Origin: CAVTAV01 sp963732795
Lineage (GTDB): Bacteria; Pseudomonadota; Alphaproteobacteria; CAVTAV01
Length of the DNA: 64,000 bases
Reading direction: 5' to 3'
Assembly (NCBI GenBank): GCA_963732795.1
Contig: CAVTAV010000002.1
Span: forward strand, 496,001-560,000
Each line of letters opens with the position of its first letter. Position 1 is the first letter of the stretch. Below, in pieces: positions 37,807 to 47,446 of the stretch. The notes below the pieces were generated by a model, which saw only the letters and a list, made by a program, of their open reading frames with translations, was not told the DNA's origin and made no database searches. A program made the translations under genes and the position numbers.

Positions 37807-39204
37807 TCAGAACTGCGGCTCGATGGCGGCTTCGGTCATGGGCGGCACCGTTTGAGTGCTTCCCTCGTACTCCGACGCCCGCGCCCTGAAAGCGTCGAGA
37901 CCGAGCCACAGGATGACGACGCTCAGTCCCGCCGCGACCGACATCACGATCGCGAGCGACATGCCGACGGCCGCATCGGACTGGAAGATGTATTGGGTCA
38001 CCGAGGCCACGGTCCACGAGCCGAGGCCCAAGCCGACGATGCCCACGACGGCGATATAGATCGCCACGATCTGGGCCCGCATCTCGTTTGGCGTAATCGC
38101 CTGGAGGGCCGCAGGCGTCAGGCCGATCGGCGTGCCGAGGAAGAAGATCACCACTGCCAGGCAGGCAAAGGTCCAATAGGGCGACGGGATGGCGATGATG
38201 AACGGTGCGGCGCAGGTCGCTCCGATCAACGAATAGATCAGGATCTTGACCTGCGCGGCCTTGTCGCCGTTCCGGTTCATCCAGCCGGCCATCGCCCCGC
38301 TCGCGACGAGGCCTCCCGTGCCGAAAACCAGCGTGATGAGCCCGAAGGTCACGCCGGTCTCTCCGCTTGCCCAACCATATTTGCGCAGAAATAGGGTCGG
38401 CACCCAGGCATACATGCCGTAGCTCGCAAGGGCCGACACCGCGGCTCCGACGATCACCGTGATGTAAATCCGGGAATGGCTGAACAGGAACCGGGTCGTA
38501 TCGAGCAGCGAGACCGCATCGGGGCGGTCGAACTGGCGTTCCTGCCGGGCCGGCTCGCGCAGGAACCAGAAGATGATCGCCACGGCGATGCCGGGCATGC
38601 CCACCGCCACGAATGTCGCCTGCCAGGGCTGCAAGCCGCCGAGCGCATTCAGGAATCCCTGGGCGCTTTCCGATCCCATGGCCGAAACCACGAGGCCGCC
38701 GACGATGTTGCTGATACCGAGCCCGCCATGCACGCCGGCCGAAAAGATGTTGATCGGCAAATGTCGCTTCTCGCGGGGAAAACTGTCGGAAATAAGGGAC
38801 ACGCCGGACGGCGTCACCGAGCCCTCGCCGATGCCGACGCCGACCCGCGCCGCGAAGAGCTGCCAAAAATTCCCGGCATAGCCGCAAGCGGCGGTCATGA
38901 GGCTCCAGAGCGCGATGCATACCGACACGATACCGACGCGGCTCACCCGGTCGGCCAGCCAGCCGAGGGGAATGCCGAGCAGCACATAGAAGATGGTGAA
39001 GGCGAAGCCGGCGATCAGGCTGACCTGAACGTCGGTAATGCCGAGCGACTGGCGAATTGGCTCCACCAGATAGGCCACGATCTGCCGATCGATGAACGAC
39101 AGCATATAGGCAAGGTAGAGAAAGCCGACCAGACCCCAGGCCCGCCCCGCGGACGGATAAGGCGTCGCCGGCTCCTTGGCCGGGACTCCGGATTGAGCGG
39201 TCAT
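37807..39204 (-). CDS. MFS transporter, spinster type
   Basis: A 465-residue, twelve-helix inner-membrane transporter. LYLAYMLSFIDRQIVAYLVE and LGIPLGWLADRVSRVGIV (motif A, GxLaDRxxR) are typical of spinster-like MFS proteins that in Proteobacteria sit next to TonB receptors and catabolic genes. The start MTAQSGVPAKEP follows a ribosome site (GGGGGAGGGG-like run). It heads the minus-strand operon and is divergent from the TonB receptor gene at 39470 with 265 bases between, so both probably share a control region. Confidence 0.87.
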   Translation of the reverse strand: MTAQSGVPAKEPATPYPSAGRAWGLVGFLYLAYMLSFIDRQIVAYLVEPIRQSLGITDVQVSLIAGFAFTIFYVLLGIPLGWLADRVSRVGIVSVCIALWSLMTAACGYAGNFWQLFAARVGVGIGEGSVTPSGVSLISDSFPREKRHLPINIFSAGVHGGLGISNIVGGLVVSAMGSESAQGFLNALGGLQPWQATFVAVGMPGIAVAIIFWFLREPARQERQFDRPDAVSLLDTTRFLFSHSRIYITVIVGAAVSALASYGMYAWVPTLFLRKYGWASGETGVTFGLITLVFGTGGLVASGAMAGWMNRNGDKAAQVKILIYSLIGATCAAPFIIAIPSPYWTFACLAVVIFFLGTPIGLTPAALQAITPNEMRAQIVAIYIAVVGIVGLGLGSWTVASVTQYIFQSDAAVGMSLAIVMSVAAGLSVVILWLGLDAFRARASEYEGSTQTVPPMTEAAIEPQF

Positions 39205-39469
39205 CCCCTCCCCCTTTTGCAAGCGCCCGTCGGCTGAATTCCCCACTCGCAGCTTAGTGGCTCAAATCGGAGGGGGAAACATATTTCAGCAGGGGGAAAG
39301 CCGCGGAAAAACGGCCCGAAAACGTTAACCAATCAACGTTAAATCAACAACTTAGCCGATCAAATTTAAGTGACCCAAATTGACACCCAAATGTCTTGGT
39401 CCTAGCATCGCCCGCTATCAACGCATCAAAAACCGCCGTTAACAGGCGAAAGAATGGGGAGGATTGCCG

Positions 39470-41623
39470 ATGTCGTCGCGCACGAAATTCCTGCTTTTGA
39501 CGAGTGTTGCCGTTATTGCGTTCGGGCCGGAATGCCTTGCGGCCGAAACCTTGAACGAAGTCACGGTCATTGCCCGTAAGCGCACCGAGGTATCGCGCGA
39601 CGTTCCGATCGCGATCTCGACCTTCACTTCCCAGGATATCCAGTCTGCCGGGATCGAGCGTCCCGCCGACTTCATCAATCTGACGCCGAACGTCTCGCTG
39701 GTGCAGACCCAGAACCAGGGCAACTCCTTCGTCGTGATCCGCGGCATTTCCCAGGCCCGCAACAGCGAGCCCTCGGTCGCCGTGGTGATCGACGGCGTTC
39801 AGCAGGCCCAGCCCGCGGCGTTCAACCAGGATCTGTTCGATATCGACAGCATCGAAGTGTTGAAGGGCCCACAAGGCGCTCTCTACGGCCGCAATGCGAT
39901 CGGCGGCGCGATCATCATCCAGACCAAGCAGCCGACCGACGAATTCGAAGGCAGCGCGACCTTGGGCTTCGAGAACGGACCCGGCGTCAAGGCCCGCGCC
40001 AGCGTCGGCGGCCCGATCTCCGATACGGTGAAGTTCCGCGGCGCCGTGTCGTTCTTCAACACGAGAGGCCACATCCCGAACACCTATCTCCACACCAAGG
40101 CCGATCCGTTCCAGGACGCCGCCGGACGCTTCAAGCTGCTCTGGGATGCGACGAGCAAGCTCACGGTGGACATCCGCACCAATTTCAACCGGACCGATAC
40201 CAAGGCGCTCTATTTCAACATCGTTTCCGACGCCAACGACACCAGCCTGCCGGTCCGGGTGAACAATCCGGGCAAGAACATCCGGCACATCTACAATTCG
40301 TCCGTGAAGATGGACTACGTCATGGACGGCGGGACGATCACGTCGGTGACCGATTTCAACAAGCTCGATGAAATCCTCACCGGCGACGCCTTCGACTTCC
40401 TGCCGATCCAGGAGTCCTTCTTCTATAATCTCTTGGGCGTCGACCTGAACCAGAGCCAGTATCTCGTCGTCAAATCGGTCAGCGAGGACCTGCGCTTCAC
40501 CTCGCCGTCCGAGAAGCGGTTCCGCTACATCGTCGGCATGTACGGCATCGGGACGCATCGCTTCATCTCGACCGGCAACATGGTCGACACCGGCAATGGG
40601 GTGTTCCCGGTCTATCGGTCGATCAGCACCAATCCGCTGAACCCGCAGGCCACCTTCCTGGCCGACACCCAACACAACTTCGCCTGGGCGGGTTACGTCG
40701 ACCTCGAATACGACATCACGGACGCGTTGGAAGCGTCGGCCTCCATCCGCTACGACCGCGACCACCGCAAGAACACCACCGACACGCCCACGGCATTCCT
40801 GCCCAACGTGGCGGGCTTCCCGCAGGGCTTCACGGGCCAGCAGCGCAGCCAGACATGGGACAAATGGCAGCCCAAGGTGACGTTGCGCTACAAGCTGACG
40901 GACAATGTCAGCATCTATGGCGGCTATAGCCAGGGCTTCCGGAGCGGCGGCTTCAACCAGACGGGCGTCGGCGCCGTGGCGTTCGCGAACGGCATCGTCG
41001 GCGTCAGCGACCTGTTCAATGCGGAAACCGCCTATACCTACGAGGGTGGCATCAAGTCGTCGTTCCTGAACAACCGTCTGACGGTCGACCTGAGCGGCTA
41101 CTACACCATGGACCACAACTCGTATTTCTTCGTGTTCCTGGCCGCAAACTCGACTCAGAACCTCGGCAATATCGACCGGGCGACCCATCTCGGCATGGAA
41201 GCCCAGGTCACGGCCAAGCTGATGGAAGGTCTGGACCTGAATTTCGGCCTCGGCATCGATCACAACAAGATCACCGATTTCCCTGATCCGACCGCCATCG
41301 GCAACCATGTACCGATCGTGCCGAACTACACGCTCAATATCGGCGCGCAATACCGCCATTCCATCACCGAAGACTATGACGGCGTCCTGCGCGTCGACTA
41401 TCAGCGCCTCGGCCGGACCTGGTGGGAACCGTACAACACGACCAGCCGAGATCCGATCGATCTGGTCGACGGACGGTTCAGTATTGAAGGACATGGCTTG
41501 ACGATCACCGGCTGGGTGAAGAATTTTACGAATAAGAAGTACAATGCGGAATTCTCACCCGGCGGATTTGTGTTCAAGGCAGAGCCGCGTCGCTGGGGTC
41601 TGGACATCACAAAGAAGTTCTAA
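39470..41623 (+). CDS. TonB-dependent outer-membrane receptor
   Basis: An intact 717-residue receptor. The signal peptide is KFLLLTSVAVIAFGPECLA. The TonB box region is LNEVTVIARKRTEVSRDVPI; the plug has FVVIRGISQARNSEPSVAVV and DSIEVLKGPQGALYGRNAIG; the barrel ends AEPRRWGLDITKKF with terminal Phe. The form VTVIARKRTE is the iron-siderophore/'aromatic' type abundant in sphingomonads. ATG at 39470 has a GGGGAGGA site six bases upstream. Its stop overlaps the start of the next gene by one base (TAATG), so translation is coupled to the MetE-like protein. Ligand unknown. Confidence 0.93.
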   Translation: MSSRTKFLLLTSVAVIAFGPECLAAETLNEVTVIARKRTEVSRDVPIAISTFTSQDIQSAGIERPADFINLTPNVSLVQTQNQGNSFVVIRGISQARNSEPSVAVVIDGVQQAQPAAFNQDLFDIDSIEVLKGPQGALYGRNAIGGAIIIQTKQPTDEFEGSATLGFENGPGVKARASVGGPISDTVKFRGAVSFFNTRGHIPNTYLHTKADPFQDAAGRFKLLWDATSKLTVDIRTNFNRTDTKALYFNIVSDANDTSLPVRVNNPGKNIRHIYNSSVKMDYVMDGGTITSVTDFNKLDEILTGDAFDFLPIQESFFYNLLGVDLNQSQYLVVKSVSEDLRFTSPSEKRFRYIVGMYGIGTHRFISTGNMVDTGNGVFPVYRSISTNPLNPQATFLADTQHNFAWAGYVDLEYDITDALEASASIRYDRDHRKNTTDTPTAFLPNVAGFPQGFTGQQRSQTWDKWQPKVTLRYKLTDNVSIYGGYSQGFRSGGFNQTGVGAVAFANGIVGVSDLFNAETAYTYEGGIKSSFLNNRLTVDLSGYYTMDHNSYFFVFLAANSTQNLGNIDRATHLGMEAQVTAKLMEGLDLNFGLGIDHNKITDFPDPTAIGNHVPIVPNYTLNIGAQYRHSITEDYDGVLRVDYQRLGRTWWEPYNTTSRDPIDLVDGRFSIEGHGLTITGWVKNFTNKKYNAEFSPGGFVFKAEPRRWGLDITKKF

Positions 41624-42799
41624 TGGCAACAGCACCGGATACGAACGAGAACACGACAACGGGTAACGGATCGGGCGGCGCAAAACGGCGGGCATTCCTC
41701 GCCGAGCGCCCGGTCATGATGGTCGGCAGCGTGCCGCGCGATACGGCTGAGGAGGTCTTCGAGCTCCTCGGCCCCTCGCTCGGCGACATGCTGGTCGGGC
41801 TTTCCGACGGCGAGCCCGGCTGGCGGAACATGTGGGTCGTGTTCAACGGCCCGCATGTCTATGAGCCGCATCCCGACATCGAGGTGACGAACAAGCCGAA
41901 GCCTCGGCCCCAGGGCAGCGTCTTCGAAGGCAAGGAGATCCCGGACTGGCTCCCGACGACCTGGGAGGAGATGTGGCAGTTTCGGGTCCGGGACGGCGTC
42001 GAGTTCGATCGAGTTCGAGAACCTGCATTACGCCGAATACGCCCTCGCCTCCTATGAAGTCTTCAAGAAAGAGCGCGACCAGGGCGTCATTCCGGCAGGC
42101 ACGCGGTTCCAGATCTCGCTGCCGATGCCGGAGGATTTCACCCGCTGGTGCACCTCCACGGCGCGCGATTTCGGGATCATGACCAAAGCGGTCGAGAATG
42201 CCCTCGTCCGCGAGATCGAGAAGATCGTCGCCGGCGTTCCTGCCGAGGACCTGACCCTGCAATTCGACGTCTGCTGGGAGGTTTTCGCCTGCGACACCGG
42301 CGACTATATGGGCCGCGAGCCCCTCGCCTTTAAGGGGGACGGCGACCCGTTCGACCGCTTCGCCCATTATGTGGAGCGGCTTGCGCCCCTGGTGCCCGAC
42401 GATGCGCTGCTCGGGATGCATCTCTGCTACGGCGATCTGGAGCACAGCCATCTGATCGAGCCGAAAGATCTCGCCGTCTGCGTCAAGATGACCAATCTCG
42501 CTGTCGAGCACTCGGGCGGCCGGCTGGATTATGTCCAGATGCCGGTGCCCCGCAACCGCGCCGACGACGCCTATTTCGCGCCGCTCTCGGATCTCAAGCT
42601 CGGCAACACAAAGCTCTATATCGGGCTGGTGCATCTGACCGACGGAGTCGAGGGCACGCGCCGCCGTCTTGCCGCCTTCAAGCGCCACTTCGAGGGCGAC
42701 AGTTACGGCGTCGCGACAGAATGCGGCTGGGGCCGGCGCAAGGCGGAGACAATTCCCGATCTGATCAAGGTACACCGGGAAGTCGCCGGCACGCTCTGA
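41623..42799 (+). CDS. MetE-like (cobalamin-independent methionine synthase fold) protein, 10-bp duplication frameshift
   Basis: About 388 residues, corresponding to a single catalytic barrel of the MetE/UROD superfamily. The metal-ligand region is LLGMHLCYGDLEHSHL (HxC) and ATECGWGRR (late Cys). The Glu ligand expected in between is not evident; DYVQMPVPRNRADDAYF stands there, so metal binding may differ from MetE. The frame changes at 42005 because TCGAGTTCGA occurs twice in tandem; removing one copy restores GVEFENLHYAEYAL. It begins on the stop codon of the TonB receptor. Relatives in catabolic clusters may move methyl groups; the true reaction is unknown. Confidence 0.78.
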
Positions 42800-42900
42800 T
42801 CCAGCCGCGGTTTGACCTGCCTCAAAGTGTCCGGGCGCGATCCGGGCGACACTCGGCCTTACGTTTTGCGGATCGAGATCCGTCGAATACGGGAGGCCAA

Positions 42901-43633
42901 ATGTCCGAGAAACTCAGTCGCCGCGACATCGCCAACCGGATCTTGCTTTCCCTTCCTCAGTCGACGCTGGACCGGCTAATGCCGGTCGATGTCGCTCGTC
43001 AAGATGACGCGCGGCCAGGTCATCGACCATCTCGATCAGCCGATCGCGAACCTCTACTTCGTCAATCAGGGTATCGTCTCGCTGGTCAAGACCATGCACG
43101 ACGGACGCTCGGTCGAGGTCGAGGCGGTCGGGATCGAAGGCGTGACCGGCCCTAACGTCTTGTTCGGAATCGGCTCGGCCGTGGCGGAATCGATCGTTCA
43201 GGTCCCCGGAACCGCGCTCCGCATCCGTGGCGATGCCCTTAACGAGGTGTTCGAATCGGATGACGCCCTGCATGAAATCATGGAGCGCTATGCCCACCTC
43301 GCCCTGTTCCGGATCATTCAAAACGCCGCCTGTAACCGGCTCCACACGCTGGAGGAACGCTGCTGCCGATGGCTCCTGATCGCCCATGACAGCGCCCTGT
43401 CGGACACTTTTCCCCTCACCCACGAATTCCTCGCCACCATGCTCGGCGCCCAGCGCGCCGGCGTGTCGATCACCGCCGGATTCCTGCAAAAGGCGGGCTA
43501 TATCCGCTATACCAGGGGACGGGTGACGGTAATCGACCGGGGCGGCCTGGAAAACGCCGCCTGCGAGTGTTATTCTACGGTTCGGCGTCAGCTTGATGAA
43601 TTGCTGCCGCGTCCGTCCCGCCGGCACCGTTAG
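42901..43633 (+). CDS. Crp/Fnr family regulator, one frameshift
   Basis: About 243 residues. The N-terminus MSEKLSRRDIANRILLSLPQ and the cyclic-nucleotide-binding-like barrel (LYFVNQGIVSLVK; EVEAVGIEGVTG) are typical of the alphaproteobacterial Crp/Fnr class that contains RILLSLP. The winged helix is HEFLATMLGAQRAGVSITAG, with Gly-Ala-Gln-Arg where FNR has E--SR, so it reads another site. The frame changes near 42985 after LDRLMP. The effector is unknown. It follows the MetE-like gene by about 100 bases and may control the neighbouring cluster. Confidence 0.8.
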
Positions 43634-43853
43634 CCATGCGGCAAAATGCGCATCCGCTATGTTCGAATTAGTACAGAAGATGCGACCAGTTCTCAGTTAG
43701 ATTTAAAATCGGCTCATACGTAACGTGCTGCGTCTGATTCCGTCGAGCCTGGCGGCTTAGCCGTGTTTGGGGAGCGGAAGGCACGATTCAAGATCGACAG
43801 CGCCGTCGAGGCGCGTGGCGGGACATGCCGCCCGACGATGATTGGATCGAGCT

Positions 43854-44096
43854 ATGTCGGAATACGACTGCTACTTCTTCGGCCCGGACGATCAGCCCGG
43901 GGCGGAGCGTGTCTACGCCGCCGCCCGACACTTCCAGGCCAGGACCGACGATGAGGCGCGCATGAAGGCCTATCTCGCCTTCAGGCGCCTCGATGGCACC
44001 CATGCGTTCGAACTCTGGCAGGCCGGCATGCTGGTCTATCGCCATGCCCCGCCCGCGATCGGCATCGTAGGCTCGAAAGTCGAGCGATGCGGCTGA
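43854..44096 (+). CDS. Small protein, unknown
   Basis: An 80-residue ORF (MSEYDCYFFGPDDQPGAERV...). YFFG, ARTDDEARMKAYLAF and FELWQAGMLVYRH resemble the small alphaproteobacterial DUF-type proteins seen beside response regulators ('Y-F...D..A...A.......ELW...R.V.R'). Its stop overlaps the next gene's start by ten bases, so it is probably co-transcribed with the Crp/Fnr gene. Function unknown. Confidence 0.6.
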   Translation: MSEYDCYFFGPDDQPGAERVYAAARHFQARTDDEARMKAYLAFRRLDGTHAFELWQAGMLVYRHAPPAIGIVGSKVERCG

Positions 44097-44857
44097 TCCA
44101 TGGTCCCGGCGTGGACGGCCTTCCCGGTGCGCCCGAGGTGGACGCCGCCGCAATCCTGAACCGGTTCCGTCCGTGCGCCCGGCCCAATCTCGACGCGATC
44201 CTATCCCGGCGACGGCTATGTCGCGGCCAGATATTGCTGACCGATGGAGATCCGGCGGATTTCGCCTATGGCGTATTGAGCGGCGGCGTAAAGCTGTTGA
44301 AGTCGCTGGCGGACGGTCGGACGCAAATGACCGGCTATCTGTTGCCCGGCGATGTCATCGGGCTGCCGCTGGGGGACGCCTACCCCTATTCGCTCGAGGC
44401 ATTTGCGGACACGGTACTGTGCCAATTTCCGCGACGCGGGCTCGAAGCCATCTTCGACCGGCATCCTGAATTGCGCCTTCAGTTCCTCAAGCTGGCCTAT
44501 GACCAACTTGCGGCAGCCCAGAATCACATGCTGCTCTTGGGTCGGATGAACATGATGGAGCGCATTTGCTCTTTCCTCGTGGCGCTGCTCGGCCGCATCG
44601 AAGGTGATGGCGGACCTATGCCGACGATCCGCCTGCCCCTGCTCCGCGGTGAGATCGGTGAGCTTCTGGGGATGACCATCGAGACCGTAAGCCGCGGCTT
44701 CAGCCGGCTGCAGAAGTACGGCCTAATCGCCATCCGTCACACGGAGATAATCGATATCCTCGATCGCGCCGGCATCTACGCGATCGCCTCGGGCGATGAG
44801 CGTCTGCGGGCCACGGCCAGCGGCACCGAATTGACCGAGGTCAACGCCGCCGAGTGA
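44087..44857 (+). CDS. Crp/Fnr family regulator, FNR/FixK type
   Basis: A 256-residue regulator. The effector barrel spans about residues 25-140 (LLTDGDPADFAYGVLSGGVKL; GYLLPGDVIGLPLGDAYPYS). The helix-turn-helix LRGEIGELLGMTIETVSRGF has E--SR (ETVSR), the contact set for TTGAT-N4-ATCAA sites. The FNR-type N-terminal cysteine cluster is not present, so it is closer to FixK/AadR in sensing class. It overlaps the small gene before it and lies about 105 bases before the proton ATPase, which it might regulate; no clear FNR box is seen there. Confidence 0.87.
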   Translation: MRLIHGPGVDGLPGAPEVDAAAILNRFRPCARPNLDAILSRRRLCRGQILLTDGDPADFAYGVLSGGVKLLKSLADGRTQMTGYLLPGDVIGLPLGDAYPYSLEAFADTVLCQFPRRGLEAIFDRHPELRLQFLKLAYDQLAAAQNHMLLLGRMNMMERICSFLVALLGRIEGDGGPMPTIRLPLLRGEIGELLGMTIETVSRGFSRLQKYGLIAIRHTEIIDILDRAGIYAIASGDERLRATASGTELTEVNAAE

Positions 44858-44962
44858 CTTTCCCGCTATCGGGCATATATTCAAATTATGTCACCCCTCG
44901 GTGACATGATCCTGGCCGCATCTGGAGGCTGCGCGGCACGGCAAAACGGAGTTCTTGCCGCA

Positions 44963-47410
44963 ATGACCGATGCCCCGGCTCCCTCAGCCCCAACCGATAC
45001 GAATCTCGAAACCGGCCTCACCGAAGCGGAGGCCGCCGCACGGCTCAGCCAATTCGGGCCGAATGCGATCGAGGAAAAGCACGCCAATCCGCTGATCAAG
45101 TTCCTGTCGTTCTTCTGGGGACCGATCCCCTGGATGATCGAGGCTGCCGTCGTGCTCTCGGCGATCGTCCGGCGCTGGGAGGACTTCGCGATCATCGCGA
45201 TCATGTTGCTGATCAACGCCGGAGTCGGTTTCTGGGAGGAATTCAGCGCCGACAACGCGATCGCGGCCCTGAAGAAGAATCTCGCCCTCAGGGCCCGGGT
45301 GCTCCGCGGCGGCGAATGGCGGGAGATCGACGCGCGCGCGCTCGTGCCCGGCGACGTCGTGGAGCTCAGGCTCGGAAACATCGTGCCCGCCGATGTGAAG
45401 CTCGCGAGCGGCGATTATCTCAGCATCGATCAGTCGGCGCTGACCGGCGAGTCCCTTCCGGTCGACAAGAAGAGGGGCGATACCGCCTATTCGAGCTCGA
45501 TCGTGAAGATGGGCGAGATGCAGGCGATCGTCACGGGCACGGGCACGAATACCTATTTCGGCCGGACGGCGGGGCTCGTCGAAACCGCCGGCGCCACCTC
45601 CCATTTCCAGAAGGCCGTTCTCAAGATCGGCGACTTCCTGATCGTGATGACCCTCGGCCTCGTCGCGCTGATCCTGAGCGTCGCCCTGTTTCGCCACGAC
45701 CCCTTCATCCAGACGGTCCTGTTCGCCCTGATCCTGACCGTCGCGGCGATCCCGGTCGCCCTGCCCGCCGTCCTCTCGGTGACCATGGCGGTCGGCGCCA
45801 CCAAGCTGGCCCATATGAAGGCGATCGTCTCGCGGCTCGTCTCCATCGAGGAACTGGCCGGCATGGACGTGCTGTGCTCGGACAAGACCGGGACCTTGAC
45901 CAAGAACCAGCTCGTGCTCGGCGAGCCCGTCCTCGGTACCGCCAAGGACGCCCATGAAGTGATCTTCTTTGCGGCGCTGGCCTCCCAGACCAAGGGCGGC
46001 GAAGACGCCATCGACGGCGCGATCCTGACCGCGCTCAAGACTCGGGACGAGTTGAAGCCCTACCGCCAGACCCGCTGGGTGCCGTTCGATCCGATCCGTA
46101 AGCGGGTCGAGACCGATATCGAGGCCTCGGACGGGACCAAGTTCACCCTCTCCAAGGGCGCACCCCAGGTCATCCTCGGTCTCGCCAAGCCGCCCGAATC
46201 GCTGCGGCGGGTTATGGAGGACAAGGTCGAGGAACTGGCCGGCAAGGGCTACCGCACCCTCGGCGTCGCTCGGAAGGACGACGGCGGCTCGTGGCAGTTC
46301 CTGGGTCTCCTGCCCCTGTTCGATCCGCCACGGGACGACGCCGCCGAGACCATAGAACAAAGCAAGGCGATGGGCCTGGACATCCGCATGGTGACCGGCG
46401 ACCACACCGCCATCGCCGGGGAAATCGCCGGCAAGCTCCATCTCGGCACAAAGATCGTCTCGGCCTCCGACATCTTCGATGATGAGGGTGGGCGCCATGA
46501 CGGGGACCGGATCGAAGCCGCCGACGGCTTCGCGGAGGTGTTTCCTGAGCACAAGTTCAAGATCGTCAAGGAACTGCAATCGCGCGGCCATATCGTCGGC
46601 ATGACCGGCGATGGCGTGAACGACGCCCCTGCCCTCAAGCAGGCCGATGTCGGCATCGCGGTCAGCGGCGCCACCGACGCCGCCCGCGCCGCCGCCGACC
46701 TCGTCCTGACCGGCCTCGGCATCTCGGTGATCACCCGCGCGGTCGAGGAAGCTCGGATGATCTTCGAGCGCATGACCAGCTACTCGATCTACCGGATCGC
46801 CGAAACCATCCGGGTCATGTTGTTCATGACCCTCTCTATTCTGGTGTTCAATTTCTATCCGGTAACGGCCGTCATGATCGTCCTCTTGGCGATCCTCAAC
46901 GACTTCCCGATCATGATGATCGCCTTCGACAACGCCCCGGTGGCGGAGAGGCCGGTGAGGTGGGACATGACGCGGGTGCTGAGCCTCAGCATCATTCTCG
47001 GCGTCTTGGGCGTTATTGCTACCTTCGGCCTTTTCTGGATCGGCGAGGAGTATTTGCATCTCCCCAGGGAAACGATCCAGACACTGATCTTCCTGAAGCT
47101 ATTGGTGGCCGGACATTTGACGATCTATCTGACGCGCAATGTCGGCAAGATCTGGGACCGCCCGTATCCCAATCTGAAGTTCTTCCTCGTCACGGAAGCA
47201 ACGAAGGTGATCGGAACGTTGGCGGCGGTCTATGGCTGGACCATCGCCCCCATCGGGTGGAAATATGCCCTGTTGGTGTGGGCCTACTCCTTCGCCTGGT
47301 TCTTCGTCAACAGTGCGGTAAAGATCTACGCCTACCGCTTCCTGCGTCGCGGCACGAAGACCGGCATGCGCCATACGGCCAGGGTCCACGCCAAGCTGCA
47401 TTCGCACTGA
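44963..47410 (+). CDS. P3A-type proton-exporting ATPase (plasma-membrane H+-ATPase)
   Basis: An 815-residue P-type ATPase of the PMA family, pumping H+ across the inner membrane. Actuator TGES is in SALTGESLPVDKK; the phosphorylation site is CSDKTGTLTKNQL; KGAPQVIL binds nucleotide; MTGDGVNDAPALKQADVGIA is the hinge. The transmembrane Asp-type region NDFPIMMIAFDNA matches proton pumps rather than Ca/K pumps. The start MTDAPAPSAP has a GGAG 13 bases upstream; an in-frame ATG at 44888 exists but without a ribosome site. It lies behind a Crp/Fnr gene on the same strand. Confidence 0.93.
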   Translation: MTDAPAPSAPTDTNLETGLTEAEAAARLSQFGPNAIEEKHANPLIKFLSFFWGPIPWMIEAAVVLSAIVRRWEDFAIIAIMLLINAGVGFWEEFSADNAIAALKKNLALRARVLRGGEWREIDARALVPGDVVELRLGNIVPADVKLASGDYLSIDQSALTGESLPVDKKRGDTAYSSSIVKMGEMQAIVTGTGTNTYFGRTAGLVETAGATSHFQKAVLKIGDFLIVMTLGLVALILSVALFRHDPFIQTVLFALILTVAAIPVALPAVLSVTMAVGATKLAHMKAIVSRLVSIEELAGMDVLCSDKTGTLTKNQLVLGEPVLGTAKDAHEVIFFAALASQTKGGEDAIDGAILTALKTRDELKPYRQTRWVPFDPIRKRVETDIEASDGTKFTLSKGAPQVILGLAKPPESLRRVMEDKVEELAGKGYRTLGVARKDDGGSWQFLGLLPLFDPPRDDAAETIEQSKAMGLDIRMVTGDHTAIAGEIAGKLHLGTKIVSASDIFDDEGGRHDGDRIEAADGFAEVFPEHKFKIVKELQSRGHIVGMTGDGVNDAPALKQADVGIAVSGATDAARAAADLVLTGLGISVITRAVEEARMIFERMTSYSIYRIAETIRVMLFMTLSILVFNFYPVTAVMIVLLAILNDFPIMMIAFDNAPVAERPVRWDMTRVLSLSIILGVLGVIATFGLFWIGEEYLHLPRETIQTLIFLKLLVAGHLTIYLTRNVGKIWDRPYPNLKFFLVTEATKVIGTLAAVYGWTIAPIGWKYALLVWAYSFAWFFVNSAVKIYAYRFLRRGTKTGMRHTARVHAKLHSH

Positions 47411-47446
47411 GAAGACGTTTCAGACCCGGCTCTGCATTTTGTCCGG

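Noticed and set aside
39344..41494. A 716-codon open frame antisense to the TonB receptor
   Set aside because: Same reason: long mirror frame with no recognisable domain; the plus-strand receptor is intact and convincing.
44984..47059. A 691-codon open frame antisense to the proton ATPase
   Set aside because: Composition is typical of a mirror frame (Asp, Gly, His, Arg rich), without start context or domain.
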